Notes: generated by a model from the letters alone, not told the origin. Shown: positions 22,341-31,332, counted from the first letter of the stretch. The stretch is DNA of 64,000 nucleotides from Streptacidiphilus melanogenes (GCF_000787835.1 NZ_BBPP01000019.1:12804-76803); one strand, 5' to 3'. Program-made: numbers and translations.

Positions 22341-23312
22341 ATGGACGTGGTGAGCGACGCGATCTCCACCGTGCGCATCGGCCGGCCCTCCTCCAACCGG
22401 GTCCGGGTCGGCGGGAGTTGGTGCACGCGGCTGGCGCCCTACGACGGCGCGGGATTCCACGTGGTGCTGGAGGGCGGCTGTCGGCTGCTCACCGAAGACG
22501 GCCGGACGATCGTGCTGGGGGCCGGCGACGCGGTGCTGCTGCCCCACGGCGCGGGGCACGTGCTGGCGGACTCCGACGCGGACGCGGCCCGCGCCCAGCG
22601 GGCGGTGCCGTTCGAGGAGTGGGCCGAGCGGCGCGTTCCCCGGGTGCCGCGGCCCGGCCCCGGCGAGGTGGAGCTGCTGTGCGGCAAGTACCGGCTGGAC
22701 CGCAGTCGCGTCCATCCGCTGCTGGCCGAGCTGCCGCAGGTGGTCCACCTGCCCCACCGGGTCGGCAGCCACCCCGAACTGCGCTCCGCGATCGACCTGC
22801 TGGGCCGCGAGCTGGACGAGCGCAGGCCGGGAGGGTGTGTCGCGCTGCCGAGCCTGCTGGACCTGCTGCTCGTCTACATGATCCGCGCGTGGCTCGAGGA
22901 GGGCACGGGCGGCGCCTGGCCTGCCGTGCTGGAGGACCCGGTGGTCTCGGCGGCCCTGCGGGCGCTGCACTCGGACCCGGCCGCGCCGTGGACCAACGAG
23001 CAACTCGCCGATGAGGCGGGCGTGTCACGCCCGACGCTGGCCCGCCGGTTCTCCGCGCTCGTCGGCCGGCCGCCGATGGCCTACCTCACCTGGTGGCGGC
23101 TCACCCTGGCCGCGGCGCTGCTGCGGGAGACCGCGGACCCCCTCGGCAGCGTCGCCCGTCAGGTCGGATACGGCACCCCGTACGCCCTCTCGCACGCGTT
23201 CCTGCGCGAGTTCGGTGTGACGCCCGGCCGCTACCGCGCACTCGGCGCGGCCGCCGCGGTGGGGGACGGCGGTGACGTCACTCGCGCTCTTCCTGCGGCT
23301 CCTTCGGCGTGA
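22341..23312 (+). CDS. AraC-family transcriptional regulator (cupin N-terminal type)
   Basis: The 323-residue protein has an N-terminal cupin-like sensing domain (about 20-140; AraC_binding_2/cupin_6 type, with GGCRLLTEDGRTIVLGAGDAVLLPHGAGH, cited by GAGDAVLLPHGAGH) and a C-terminal AraC double helix-turn-helix (about 215-305) with WTNEQLADEAGVSRPTLARRF and FGVTPGRYR. It is divergent from the metallo-beta-lactamase-fold hydrolase, which may be its target. Its 3' end overlaps the convergent DUF2567 gene by 35 bases. Confidence 0.9.
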   Translation: MDVVSDAISTVRIGRPSSNRVRVGGSWCTRLAPYDGAGFHVVLEGGCRLLTEDGRTIVLGAGDAVLLPHGAGHVLADSDADAARAQRAVPFEEWAERRVPRVPRPGPGEVELLCGKYRLDRSRVHPLLAELPQVVHLPHRVGSHPELRSAIDLLGRELDERRPGGCVALPSLLDLLLVYMIRAWLEEGTGGAWPAVLEDPVVSAALRALHSDPAAPWTNEQLADEAGVSRPTLARRFSALVGRPPMAYLTWWRLTLAAALLRETADPLGSVARQVGYGTPYALSHAFLREFGVTPGRYRALGAAAAVGDGGDVTRALPAAPSA

Positions 23313-23907
23313 ACAGGGCTGTGGCCGCCAGGAAGGTCAGCAGCGCCGCCATCGGCCAGGCGACGATGGCCGTCTTCGCGCCGAGGGCGAGGGGGCGGGA
23401 GAAGTCCTTGTTCGTCGGGACCGAGGCCGCCAGCTTGAGCAGGTCCTGCTGGCCCATGTTCACGGCCAGCTGCCAGGCGACCCACCCCGCCGCGAGACCG
23501 CCGAGGGTGAGACCGATCGGGACCGCGAGGCCCGCGCCGCGGCGGCGGGTGAGGACGTAGGCGAGGGCGGCCGCGAGGATGCCGAAGCAGCCGCCGATGA
23601 GGGCGAAATAGCCGTCCGCGGCGATCTGCTGCTCGCCCTCGGGGTCGCGCAGGTAGACCGCGGTGCCGTCGGAGTACAGCGGGACACGGGGCGCGACCGC
23701 GTGCCACAGCAGGCCGAAGAGGAGACCGGCGACCGCCGAACCGACCACCAGGGCGAGGCCGATGAGGATCTCGCGGCGGTGGTCGGGGCGCGGCCGCGCG
23801 GCGTCGGCCGCATCGTCCGGGGCCTCCCAGTGCGGGCCGTCCCCGGGCGGGGCCGGAGGTGCGGACGGCTGGCGGCTGGGGCCCTCGGGGGTGTTGGGTG
23901 CGGTCAC
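23278..23907 (-). CDS. DUF2567-like membrane protein
   Basis: The 209-residue protein has a Pro/Asp-rich cytoplasmic N-terminus (about 1-45) and four membrane segments. LYSDGTAVYLRDPEGEQQIAADGYFA lies in the loop after the first segment (key part LRDPEGEQQIAADGYF). This is the pattern of the actinobacterial DUF2567 family, of unknown function. The GTG at 23907 starts MTAPNTPEGPSR and is 59 bases after the permease stop, so it is the last gene of an ABC exporter operon. No Shine-Dalgarno is clear, so the start is moderately sure. Confidence 0.75.
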   Translation of the reverse strand: MTAPNTPEGPSRQPSAPPAPPGDGPHWEAPDDAADAARPRPDHRREILIGLALVVGSAVAGLLFGLLWHAVAPRVPLYSDGTAVYLRDPEGEQQIAADGYFALIGGCFGILAAALAYVLTRRRGAGLAVPIGLTLGGLAAGWVAWQLAVNMGQQDLLKLAASVPTNKDFSRPLALGAKTAIVAWPMAALLTFLAATALFTPKEPQEERE

Positions 23908-23966
23908 CGGGACATGGTCGCACGTCCGTCCGGCGGCCGCGCGGACGGACCCGCACCCGGCGACGG

Positions 23967-24776
23967 TCAGGCGCGCGTCGCGGCCTTGCGGTAGGCCCAG
24001 GTGGACAGCGCGAGCGAGAGCACGCCCACCGCCGCGCAGACGGCGAGGTCCGCCACGACGACCGCCCAGTCGGGCCGGGCGGTGAAGGTGCGGGCGAAGG
24101 CCTCGACGCCGTAGGTCGACGGCAGCAGGTCGCGCAGCCAGCGGATCGCCGTCGGCATGTGGCTCGCCGGCAGGACGCCGAGCAGCAGCGCGGCCGACAT
24201 GCCGAGCTGGCCCAGCAGCGTCGCGATCTCCTGTCTCGGCGCCAGCAGGCCGAGCGCCGCGCCGACCCCGGCCAGCGCCGCGCCCGCGAGCGGGATCACC
24301 GCCAGCACGATCCACACGTGCACCCACGGGAGTTGGAACATCGCGCAGCCAACGGCCGCCGTCACCAGCGTTCCCGGCACGGTGAACGACGCGTACGCCG
24401 CCGCCGTGCCCAGCACCACGGACGCGGCGGGGACGGGCAGCGTCGCGTAGTGGTCGAGTCCGCCGGTGGCCCGCAGCTTGCCGAAGTACTGGGCGAACAG
24501 GTTCAGCGCGACGAACGCGACGACCAGCACCGCGGACCCGGCGACCACGTCGCGTGCGGCCTCGGTGTCGTGGGCGCCGACCACGCCGCGCATCATGATC
24601 AGGATGCCGAGCGACTGGAACGTCGCCACGAACATCAGCGGGATCCGGGCCACCCTGGCCCGGGAGAGCTGGGCCCGGTAGACCGCGCCGAGGGAGGGCA
24701 GCAGCGCCGCGCGCGGCGCGGGCTCGAACGGCTCCAGCGCCTCGAAGGTCCGGACGGTCTCGAAGGGAACGCTCAC
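23967..24776 (-). CDS. ABC-2 type transporter permease
   Basis: The 269-residue protein has six membrane segments in the ABC-2 permease layout, with a conserved loop FAQYFGKLRATGGLDHYATLPV (quoted by GKLRATGGLDHYATLPV). The GTG at 24776 overlaps the ATPase stop by 4 bases (GTGA), so the two subunits are made together. It probably forms an exporter with the ATPase; the cargo is unknown. Confidence 0.88.
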   Translation of the reverse strand: MSVPFETVRTFEALEPFEPAPRAALLPSLGAVYRAQLSRARVARIPLMFVATFQSLGILIMMRGVVGAHDTEAARDVVAGSAVLVVAFVALNLFAQYFGKLRATGGLDHYATLPVPAASVVLGTAAAYASFTVPGTLVTAAVGCAMFQLPWVHVWIVLAVIPLAGAALAGVGAALGLLAPRQEIATLLGQLGMSAALLLGVLPASHMPTAIRWLRDLLPSTYGVEAFARTFTARPDWAVVVADLAVCAAVGVLSLALSTWAYRKAATRA

Positions 24777-25798
24777 TTCTCCAGTCCCTCGTGTCTGCCG
24801 CCGAGCAGCAGGTAGACGTCCTCCAGGCTGGGCGTGGAGAGCGAGAAGTCGTCCAGCGCCGCGAACGCGGGGCCGCCGGTCACCTGGGCGACCAGCTCGC
24901 GGGCCTCGTCCGGGTCGGCGCGCACGGTCCAGCGGCGGCCGTTGACGGCGGCGCGGTCGGCCAGCGCGGCGACCAGCGGCAGTCCCGTCGGGGCCTCCTC
25001 GCGCCAGACCAGGTCCAGCCGGACGGAGCCGTCGACCATCGCCTTGAGACCGCCGGGGGTGTCGCAGGCGATGATCCGGCCCTCGTCGACGACCGCGACC
25101 CGGTCCAGCACCGTCTCCGCCTCGATGACGTTGTGGGTGACCAGCAGCACCGTCGCGCCCTGCTCGCGGCGACGCCGGTCGACGGCGGACCAGACGGCGC
25201 GGCGCGCGACCGGGTCCATCCCCGTCGTGGGCTCGTCCAGCACCAGCAGCGGACGGGGGCCGGCCAGCGCCGCAGCGAAGCAGGCGAGGCGGCGCTGACC
25301 GCCGGAGAGCTTGGCCAGCGGACGGGCGGCGATCGGGCCGAGCGCCAGCTCGTCGATCACCTCGGCGGTGACGGCGCGGGCCGCGGCGGTCGGCAGACCG
25401 CGCAGGCGTGCGGTGGTCTCGACGGCGAGGCGGACCGTCAGCTCGTCCAGCGCCGTCGACTCCTGGCCGAGGTAGGCGAGCAGGCGGGCGGCCAGGTCCG
25501 GGCGGCGGACGATGTCGTGGCCGAGGATCTCGATGCTGCCGGAGTCCGGTCGAAGCAAGCCGGTCAGCTGGCGGACCAGGGTGGACTTGCCGGCGCCGTT
25601 CGGGCCGAGGAGGCCGAAGACCTCGCCGCGGGCGATCTCCAGTGAGATGCCGTCGTTGGCCCGCACCTGCGTGGCCTTGTCGCCCCGGCCGACGCGGTAG
25701 GTCTTCACCACGTCGCGCACGGCACAGCAGACGGCGGTCGCGGGCGTGGCCCTCGCCGCCTGCGGTTCTGCTGCCACCGTGTTCACGTGCTCCCTCAC
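24773..25798 (-). CDS. ABC transporter ATP-binding protein (exporter type)
   Basis: The 341-residue ATPase has Walker A GPNGAGKS (65-72), Q-loop YLGQES, signature LSGGQRR, Walker B LLVLDEPTTGMDP and the H-loop VTHN. About 80 residues follow the core, as in CcmA/DrrA-type drug and polysaccharide exporters. The GTG at 25798 is used; GTG 25786 (MNTVAAEP) is an alternative with GGGAG close upstream. It is the first gene of an operon with the permease and the DUF2567-like gene. Confidence 0.9.
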   Translation of the reverse strand: MREHVNTVAAEPQAARATPATAVCCAVRDVVKTYRVGRGDKATQVRANDGISLEIARGEVFGLLGPNGAGKSTLVRQLTGLLRPDSGSIEILGHDIVRRPDLAARLLAYLGQESTALDELTVRLAVETTARLRGLPTAAARAVTAEVIDELALGPIAARPLAKLSGGQRRLACFAAALAGPRPLLVLDEPTTGMDPVARRAVWSAVDRRRREQGATVLLVTHNVIEAETVLDRVAVVDEGRIIACDTPGGLKAMVDGSVRLDLVWREEAPTGLPLVAALADRAAVNGRRWTVRADPDEARELVAQVTGGPAFAALDDFSLSTPSLEDVYLLLGGRHEGLEK

Positions 25799-25937
25799 CG
25801 TCCGGGCGCGCTCGGGGAGACCCGGACCGCGTAGAGCCTACGCCGCCCGGGGGGCCCGGTGTCGCCGGGGGCCGGACGGCACGCCTCCGGCGTCGGGGAC
25901 AATGGGTCCGGTCGACGCCTGATCGAGGATGAGGAAG

Positions 25938-26696
25938 ATGCGCAGACGGTCCGTGCTCCTGCTGGTCTCCGTGGTCGCCGCGGTGGGCGGCATCGTGCTG
26001 CCCTCGATCGGGGAGCAGCAGTCCAGCGGTTCCACCCGGATCACCCACGTCGTGGTGAACGCCGGCAAGCCCGTGGTGCTCTGGAGCAAGGAGAGCGCGA
26101 CGGTCAGCTTCGCGATCACCGCCGAGGACAAGTCGGGCATCAAGTCGGTCGACAAGATCGGCGTCTGGGGCAGCAACTACGGCGTGCTGCGCCCGAGCGC
26201 CGCGCCGTGCGTGGCGAAGACCAAGACCGTCTCGGTCTGCACCGGTTCCTTCACGGTGAGCCTGGCCAACCACGACGTCTACGACAACATGGCGGGCCGG
26301 TGGTACATCCAGGCCACCGCGACCGCCAACGACGGGGACCGCTTCGAGTCCGACACGGCCGGGAAGTTCTTCATCAAGAAGGCCGGCTACGCGACCCTGA
26401 CCGGTACCCAGTCCACCGCCGCCCCCGGCACGCTGCTGGACATCGAGGGGCAGCTGATGCAGCCCAACTGGAAGTCCTGGCTGTGGGTGTGGGACCCGCA
26501 CCAGCCCGTCCAGCTGCGGTTCAAGCCGGCGGGCAGCTCGGCCTGGCGGATAGTCGCGCGCACCACGACGGACTCGCGCGGTTTCATGCGCGCCGAGACC
26601 AAGGCCACCACGACGGGCACCTACGCCTGGTACTTCGCGGGCAAGGACTGGTCGGTGCCGGTGACCAGTGCGGCGGCGCAGGTCAGCGTCCAGTGA
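25938..26696 (+). CDS. Secreted beta-domain protein (DUF5707-like), function unknown
   Basis: The 252-residue product begins with a signal peptide (MRRRSVLLLVSVVAAVGGIV then a small-residue region), so it is exported. The mature part has repeated beta-rich Ig-like segments (ITHVVVNAGKPVVLWSK; FKPAGSSAWRIVARTTTDSRG, cited by its first half) resembling secreted streptomycete proteins annotated as DUF5707 or calcium-binding; that link is tentative. Two cysteines (about 92 and 101) could form a disulfide. ATG 25938 was chosen because GAGGA lies 8 bases upstream; ATG 25929 is also in frame. Confidence 0.7.
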   Translation: MRRRSVLLLVSVVAAVGGIVLPSIGEQQSSGSTRITHVVVNAGKPVVLWSKESATVSFAITAEDKSGIKSVDKIGVWGSNYGVLRPSAAPCVAKTKTVSVCTGSFTVSLANHDVYDNMAGRWYIQATATANDGDRFESDTAGKFFIKKAGYATLTGTQSTAAPGTLLDIEGQLMQPNWKSWLWVWDPHQPVQLRFKPAGSSAWRIVARTTTDSRGFMRAETKATTTGTYAWYFAGKDWSVPVTSAAAQVSVQ

Positions 26697-26711
26697 TCGG
26701 CGCCGACCCGA

Positions 26712-27206
26712 TCAGCGCCTGCTGATCGGCGCGACGACGGCCCCGGTCAGCGCCGCCAGGTCCTGCGGGGCCAGCTCGACCTCCAGGCCGCGGCGCCCGG
26801 CCGAGACGAAGACGGTCGGGTGCTCCAGGGCGGAGGCGTCCAGCACGGTCGGCAGCGCCTTGCGCTGGCCGAGCGGAGAGATGCCGCCGCGCACGTAGCC
26901 GCTGCTGCGTTCGGCCGCGGCCGGATCGGCCATCGCGGCGCGCTTGCCGCCGAGCGCCGCGGCCAGCGCCTTGAGGTCCAACTGGCCGGCGACGGGCACG
27001 ACGCCGACCACGAGCGCCCCGTCCACCTCGGCCACCAGCGTCTTGAACACCCGCTCCGGCGCCACGCCCATCGCCTGCGCGGCCTCGCCCCCGTACGACT
27101 CGGCGGCGGGGTCGTGCGCGTAGTCGTGCACCCCGAAGGTGACCCCGGCCCGCTCCAGGACGACGGTCGCGGGCGTGCCCTGGCCGCCCTTGCTCTTCTT
27201 CGCCAC
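26712..27206 (-). CDS. ybaK: Cys-tRNA(Pro)/Cys-tRNA deacylase YbaK
   Basis: The 164-residue protein is a free-standing editing domain that hydrolyses mischarged Cys-tRNA(Pro) in the cytoplasm. Family motifs are GEAAQAMGVAPERVFKTLV, GKRAAMADPAAAER, TGYVRGGISPLGQRK (here SGYVRGGISPLGQRK) and VFVSAGRRGLEVEL. GTG 27206 was selected because AGGAG sits 9 bases upstream; GTG 27212 adds two residues. It lies 60 bases after the Lon-N-domain gene on the same strand, so the two may be cotranscribed. Confidence 0.9.
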   Translation of the reverse strand: MAKKSKGGQGTPATVVLERAGVTFGVHDYAHDPAAESYGGEAAQAMGVAPERVFKTLVAEVDGALVVGVVPVAGQLDLKALAAALGGKRAAMADPAAAERSSGYVRGGISPLGQRKALPTVLDASALEHPTVFVSAGRRGLEVELAPQDLAALTGAVVAPISRR

Positions 27207-27230
27207 GTGCACGCGCTCCTGGTTCGGCCG

Positions 27231-27280
27231 GTTCAGGCTGGTCGGGGCTGGTCGGGGCTGGTCGGGCTAGTTCGGGCTGA
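27231..27280 (-). repeat. Decamer tandem repeat spanning the end of the Lon-N gene
   Basis: Five related decamers (GTTCAGGCTG, GTCGGGGCTG twice, GTCGGGCTAG, TTCGGGCTGA) lie in tandem. The stop codon of the Lon-N-domain gene (27267-27269) falls inside the array. Confidence 0.65.
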
Positions 27281-27977
27281 AAGCCTGGCGGGTCAGTTCC
27301 ACGGCCGGGAGGGAGGGGAGCTTGGCCAGGACCGCGGCCTCGCGGCGCAGCAGGCGGAGCTCCGCGCGGAGCCGGTCGCTGGCGGAGCCGGCCGCGAGCA
27401 GCCGCTGCTTGTCGCCGGTGTCCAGCACGGACGCCGCCGCGACCAGGTAGGAGAGGATGTTCGGGTCGTCCGGCAGCTCCCGCTCGCCGGCGACGGTGGT
27501 CTCCTGCGCGCCGGCGAGACGCTTGCGGTAGGTGCGGAAGACCCGTTCCACCCCGGCGGCCAGGACCTTCGCCTCGGGCCCGGTCTCCTCGGGGACGTCC
27601 TCGACCTCGGCGGTCAGGTAGGGGCCCGTCGCGTCGATGGACAGGACCCGGAAACGCGTCGTGCCGGTGGCGATCAGCTCGTAGCGGCCGTCGCGGTGCG
27701 ACTGCAGCTGGGCGATCTCCGCGACGCAGCCGATCTCGAACAGCGCCCGGTGCGGGTCCGGCCCGAGCCCGGCCAGCGCCGGGGAGGCGGCGTCGACTCC
27801 GGTCGGCGCGACCTCGCGGCCGTCGCGGATCGCGACGACACCGAAGCGGTGCGGCTCCGGCTGGGCGGTCAGGTCGGCCATCAGCCGGCGGTAGCGCTCC
27901 TCGAACACGTGGAGGGGGAGCACCAGCCCCGGGTAGAGCACCGAGCCCAGCGGGAAGAGGGGGAGCCGTTCCGTCAC
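27267..27977 (-). CDS. Lon N-terminal-domain protein (LON peptidase substrate-binding domain only)
   Basis: The 236-residue protein consists of the Lon N-terminal (PUA-like) domain with no ATPase or protease part. It starts with TERLPLFPLGSVLYPGLVLPLHVFEERYR (first part PLFPLGSVLYPGLVLPLHVF) and continues with ELIATGTTRFRVLSI. Such single-domain proteins are common in actinobacteria; their job is unknown, although substrate recognition has been suggested. GTG 27977 has a -10-like TACGCT 8 bases upstream (27991-27986), so the gene may be leaderless; TTG 27986 is another start in frame. It is divergent from the his cluster. Confidence 0.88.
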   Translation of the reverse strand: MTERLPLFPLGSVLYPGLVLPLHVFEERYRRLMADLTAQPEPHRFGVVAIRDGREVAPTGVDAASPALAGLGPDPHRALFEIGCVAEIAQLQSHRDGRYELIATGTTRFRVLSIDATGPYLTAEVEDVPEETGPEAKVLAAGVERVFRTYRKRLAGAQETTVAGERELPDDPNILSYLVAAASVLDTGDKQRLLAAGSASDRLRAELRLLRREAAVLAKLPSLPAVELTRQAFSPN

Positions 27978-28027
27978 AGTGCGCAAGCGTAAGGGCTACC
28001 GGCGGGTCGCCGTGCCGCGGCTTCGGT

Positions 28028-28130
28028 GCCCGTACCGGGTCGCGCTCGGGGCAGCTCGCCGGTACGGGCGTCCGGGGGTCTCCGGTTCGGGGACCGGAGA
28101 CCTCATCCACGCTGCCCCCGTCGCGGGGGC
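28028..28130. ncRNA. Candidate structured RNA or regulatory element: three consecutive hairpins
   Basis: Three perfect stems lie in a row: GCCCGTACCGG/CCGGTACGGGC (28028-28038 and 28059-28069), GGTCTCCGGT/ACCGGAGACC (28077-28086 and 28093-28102) and GCCCCCG/CGGGGGC (28114-28120 and 28124-28130). Neither flanking gene ends here, because both are transcribed away from the region, so ordinary gene-end terminators are not expected. A small RNA gene, a cis-acting structure or a repeat relic are all possible. The strand is undetermined and no known RNA family was recognised. Confidence 0.35.
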
Positions 28131-28238
28131 CCGGCGAGCCCGGCGCGGCCGAACGTGTCGTCGGTCACGATGCGGTGCGCTCCCGGGCCGTCACGGGCGG
28201 TCCCGGGATGATGATGTCACCGCGAGTCTCAGGACACG

Positions 28239-28253
28239 TATCAGAGAGTGATA
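28239..28253. promoter_or_regulatory. Palindrome upstream of hisD
   Basis: TATCA-GAGAG-TGATA is a perfect 5-bp inverted repeat about 45 bases upstream of the hisD start and upstream of the predicted -10. It could bind a repressor or activator of the his cluster. Confidence 0.4.
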
Positions 28254-28282
28254 TGCATCGGCAGTCTTTTCCCACGCCTCAC

Positions 28283-28288
28283 TAGACT
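28283..28288 (+). promoter_or_regulatory. -10-like TAGACT of hisD
   Basis: TAGACT ends 7 bases before GTG 28296. A weak -35 (TCGGCA, 28258-28263) lies 19 bases upstream. The arrangement suggests a leaderless his transcript. Confidence 0.5.
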
Positions 28289-28295
28289 TGACAGC

Positions 28296-29603
28296 GTGAT
28301 TTCTCGAATCGACCTCCGCAGCTCCACCGAGGACCCGCGCGCCGTGCTGCCGCGCGCCGAGCTCGATGTCGAGGCCGCCCTGGAAAAGGTGCGGCCGATC
28401 TGCGAGGACGTCCACCATCGTGGCGTCGAGGCGCTGATCGAGATCACGGAGCGCTTCGACGGGGTTCGGCCGACCGACATCCGCGTGCCCAAGGCGACGA
28501 TCACCGCCGCACTGGAGACGCTGGACCCCGCCGTCCGGGCCGCGCTGGAGGAGTCGATCCGCCGCGCCCGCCTGGTGCACCGCGAGCAGCGCCGTACCGA
28601 CCACACCACCCAGGTGGTGCCCGGCGGCACCGTCACCGAGCGCTGGGTGCCGGTCGAGCGCGTCGGCCTCTACGTGCCGGGCGGCCTGGCCGTCTACCCG
28701 TCCTCGGTCGTCATGAACGTCGTCCCGGCCCAGGAGGCCGGGGTCGCTTCCCTCGCCGTGACCTCCCCGCCGCAGAAGGAGTTCGGCGGTCTGCCGCACC
28801 CGACGATCCTGGCGGCGTGCGCGCTGCTCGGCGTCGACGAGGTGTACGCCGTCGGCGGCGCCCAGGCGATCGCGATGTTCGCCTACGGCGCGGGCGAGTG
28901 CCGTCCGGTCAACCTGGTCACCGGCCCCGGCAACATCTGGGTCGCCGCGGCCAAGCGGCTGCTCAAGGGCCGGATCGGCATCGACGCCGAGGCCGGGCCG
29001 ACGGAGATCGCGATCCTGGCGGACGCCACTGCGGACCCGCGTCACGTCGCCGCCGACATGATCAGCCAGGCCGAGCACGACCCGATGGCCGCCGCCGTGC
29101 TGGTCACCGACTCCGCTGCGCTGGCCGAGGCCGTCGAGGCCGAGCTGCCCGCGCAGGTCGAGGCGACCAAGCACAGCGAGCGGATCACCACCGCGCTGGC
29201 CGGTCCGCAGTCCGGGATCGTGCTGGTGCGCGACCTGGAGCAGGGGCTCGAGGTCGTCAACGCCTACGCGGCCGAGCACCTGGAGATCCAGACCGCCGAC
29301 GCCGAGGCGGTCGCCGCGCGCGTGGTCAACGCGGGCGCGGTCTTCGTCGGCCCGTTCGCGCCCGTGTCGCTCGGCGACTACGCGGCCGGGTCCAACCACG
29401 TCCTGCCCACCGGCGGCTGCGCCTGCCACTCCTCGGGGCTCTCCGTCCAGTCCTTCCTGCGCGGCATCCATGTGGTCAGCTACGACCGCGACGCCCTGGC
29501 CGAGGTGGCCGGGCACGTGGTCACGCTCGCCAACGCGGAGGACCTGCCGGGCCATGGCGATGCCATTCGTGCCCGCTTCGACTGGACGGTGCCCAATCAG
29601 TGA
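28296..29603 (+). CDS. hisD: Histidinol dehydrogenase
   Basis: HisD oxidises L-histidinol to L-histidine with two NAD+, the last two steps of the pathway. The 435-residue protein has the typical [51 protein letters not shown] and [11 protein letters not shown] motifs, and SQAEHDP carries a zinc/catalytic histidine. GTG 28296 gives [10 protein letters not shown], as in other streptomycete HisD proteins; a longer frame to 28248 has no support. No Shine-Dalgarno is present and TAGACT precedes the start by 7 bases. hisC overlaps the 3' end by 4 bases. Confidence 0.96.
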   Translation: MISRIDLRSSTEDPRAVLPRAELDVEAALEKVRPICEDVHHRGVEALIEITERFDGVRPTDIRVPKATITAALETLDPAVRAALEESIRRARLVHREQRRTDHTTQVVPGGTVTERWVPVERVGLYVPGGLAVYPSSVVMNVVPAQEAGVASLAVTSPPQKEFGGLPHPTILAACALLGVDEVYAVGGAQAIAMFAYGAGECRPVNLVTGPGNIWVAAAKRLLKGRIGIDAEAGPTEIAILADATADPRHVAADMISQAEHDPMAAAVLVTDSAALAEAVEAELPAQVEATKHSERITTALAGPQSGIVLVRDLEQGLEVVNAYAAEHLEIQTADAEAVAARVVNAGAVFVGPFAPVSLGDYAAGSNHVLPTGGCACHSSGLSVQSFLRGIHVVSYDRDALAEVAGHVVTLANAEDLPGHGDAIRARFDWTVPNQ

Positions 29604-30721
29604 GTGACGTCAAGAACATCGAGAACATCGACGACCTGCCCATCCGCGACGAGCTCAAGGGCAAGTCGCCCTACGGCGCGCCGCAGCTGCACGTGCCGGT
29701 CCTGCTCAACACCAACGAGAACCCGTACTCCCTGCCCGAGGACCTCGTCGCCCGTATCGCCGAGCGCGTCGCGGAGGCAGCCCGGGACCTCAACCGCTAC
29801 CCCGACCGCGACGCGGTCGAGCTGCGCACGCAGCTGGCGGCGTACCTGTCCACCTCCACCGGGCAGGCGGTGACCAGGGAGCAGGTCTGGGCGGCCAACG
29901 GCTCCAACGAGATCATCCAGCAGCTGATGCAGACCTTCGGCGGCTCAGGGCGCACCGCGCTCGGCTTCTCGCCGACGTACCAGATGCACGATCTGATCTC
30001 GCGCGGCACCGGCACCCGCTGGATCGAGGGTCCCCGCCGCGCCGACTTCACCATCGACGTCGAGGCCGCCGAGGCCACGCTGCACACCGAGCGTCCGGAC
30101 GTGCTCTTCGTCTGCTCGCCCAACAACCCGACCGGCACGGCCGTGGAGCGCGAGACGGTGGTCCGCCTCTACGACGCCGCGCAGGCGGTCAAGCCGACGC
30201 TGGTCATCGTCGACGAGGCCTACGTCGAGTTCTCGCACCGGCCCTCGCTGTTGGAACTGCTGGACGGCCGCCCGCTCATGGTCGTCACCCGGACCATGTC
30301 CAAGGCCTTCGGCGCGGCCGGTCTGCGGCTGGGCTATTTCGCCGCCACACCGGCCGTCGTCGACGCCGTGCAGCTGGTCCGGCTCCCGTACCACCTCTCC
30401 TCGGTGACGCAGGCGACGGCGCTGGCCGCGCTGGAGTTCACCGACGTCCTGCTCGGCTACGTGGACAAGCTCAAGGCCGAGCGCGACCGCATCGTCACCG
30501 AGCTGCGCGCGATGGGTCTGGAGGTCACCGACTCCGACGCCAACTTCGTGCAGTTCGGCCGCTTCGAGGACACCGACGCGATCTGGCAGGCGATCCTGGC
30601 CCAGGGCGTGCTGGTGCGCGACAACGGCGTGCCCGGACGGCTCCGGGTCACCGCGGGCACCCCCGCCGAGAACGACGCCTTCCTCGACGCCGTCCGTACA
30701 GTCCTCAAGGAGAACCGCTAA
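29600..30721 (+). CDS. hisC: Histidinol-phosphate aminotransferase
   Basis: HisC is a PLP-dependent class I/II aminotransferase that converts imidazole-acetol phosphate and glutamate to histidinol phosphate. The 373-residue protein has [12 protein letters not shown] at the N-terminus, [18 protein letters not shown] and the PLP lysine Lys235 in [14 protein letters not shown]. The GTG at 29600 overlaps the hisD stop (GTGA), so translation is coupled. hisB begins 2 bases after the stop. Confidence 0.96.
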   Translation: MSDVKNIENIDDLPIRDELKGKSPYGAPQLHVPVLLNTNENPYSLPEDLVARIAERVAEAARDLNRYPDRDAVELRTQLAAYLSTSTGQAVTREQVWAANGSNEIIQQLMQTFGGSGRTALGFSPTYQMHDLISRGTGTRWIEGPRRADFTIDVEAAEATLHTERPDVLFVCSPNNPTGTAVERETVVRLYDAAQAVKPTLVIVDEAYVEFSHRPSLLELLDGRPLMVVTRTMSKAFGAAGLRLGYFAATPAVVDAVQLVRLPYHLSSVTQATALAALEFTDVLLGYVDKLKAERDRIVTELRAMGLEVTDSDANFVQFGRFEDTDAIWQAILAQGVLVRDNGVPGRLRVTAGTPAENDAFLDAVRTVLKENR

Positions 30722-30723
30722 CC

Positions 30724-31332
30724 ATGTCCCGCAGCGACCAGCACCGTGTGGGCCGCGTCGAGCGCACCACCAAGGAGACCTCCGTCAAGGTCGAGATAGA
30801 CCTGGACGGCACCGGAAAGACCGACATCGCAACCGGCGTCGGCTTCTACGACCACATGCTCGACCAGCTCGGCCGCCACGGCTTCTTCGACCTCACCGTG
30901 AAGACCGACGGCGACCTGCACATCGACACCCACCACACCATCGAGGACACCTCCCTCGCGCTGGGCGCCGCCTTCCGGCAGGCGCTGGGCGACAAGGTGG
31001 GCATCCGCCGCTTCGCCGACGCCTCGGTCCCGCTGGACGAGTCGCTCGCGCAGGTGACTGTGGACCTCTCCGGCCGCCCGTACCTGGTGCACACCGAGCC
31101 CGAGGGCATGGCGCCGATGATCGGCTCCTACGACACCACGATGACCCGGCACATCCTGGAGTCCTTCGTGGCCCAGGCGCAGATCGCCCTGCACGTCCAC
31201 GTACCGTATGGGCGTAACGCCCACCACATCGTCGAGGCACAGTTCAAGGCGCTGGCGCGCGCTCTGCGCTACGCCTCCGAGCTGGATCCGCGCGCGGCGG
31301 GCATCATCCCGTCGACCAAGGGCGCACTGTGA
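30724..31332 (+). CDS. hisB: Imidazoleglycerol-phosphate dehydratase
   Basis: HisB dehydrates imidazole-glycerol phosphate to imidazole-acetol phosphate. The 202-residue form is the single-function enzyme without a histidinol-phosphatase domain. Manganese ligands are seen in GVGFYDHMLDQLGRHG, DTHHTIEDT and GRNAHHIVEAQFKAL. The 3' end overlaps a 50-residue membrane-protein gene by 4 bases. Confidence 0.96.
   Translation: MSRSDQHRVGRVERTTKETSVKVEIDLDGTGKTDIATGVGFYDHMLDQLGRHGFFDLTVKTDGDLHIDTHHTIEDTSLALGAAFRQALGDKVGIRRFADASVPLDESLAQVTVDLSGRPYLVHTEPEGMAPMIGSYDTTMTRHILESFVAQAQIALHVHVPYGRNAHHIVEAQFKALARALRYASELDPRAAGIIPSTKGAL

Larger units (their letters stand above)
27978..28295. other. Structured 318-bp divergent region before hisD
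   Basis: No protein gene is supported. The region holds the two putative leaderless promoters (TACGCT for the Lon-N gene and TAGACT for hisD), three consecutive perfect hairpins (28028-28130) and a small palindrome (28239-28253). The hairpins are described separately. Confidence 0.6.
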
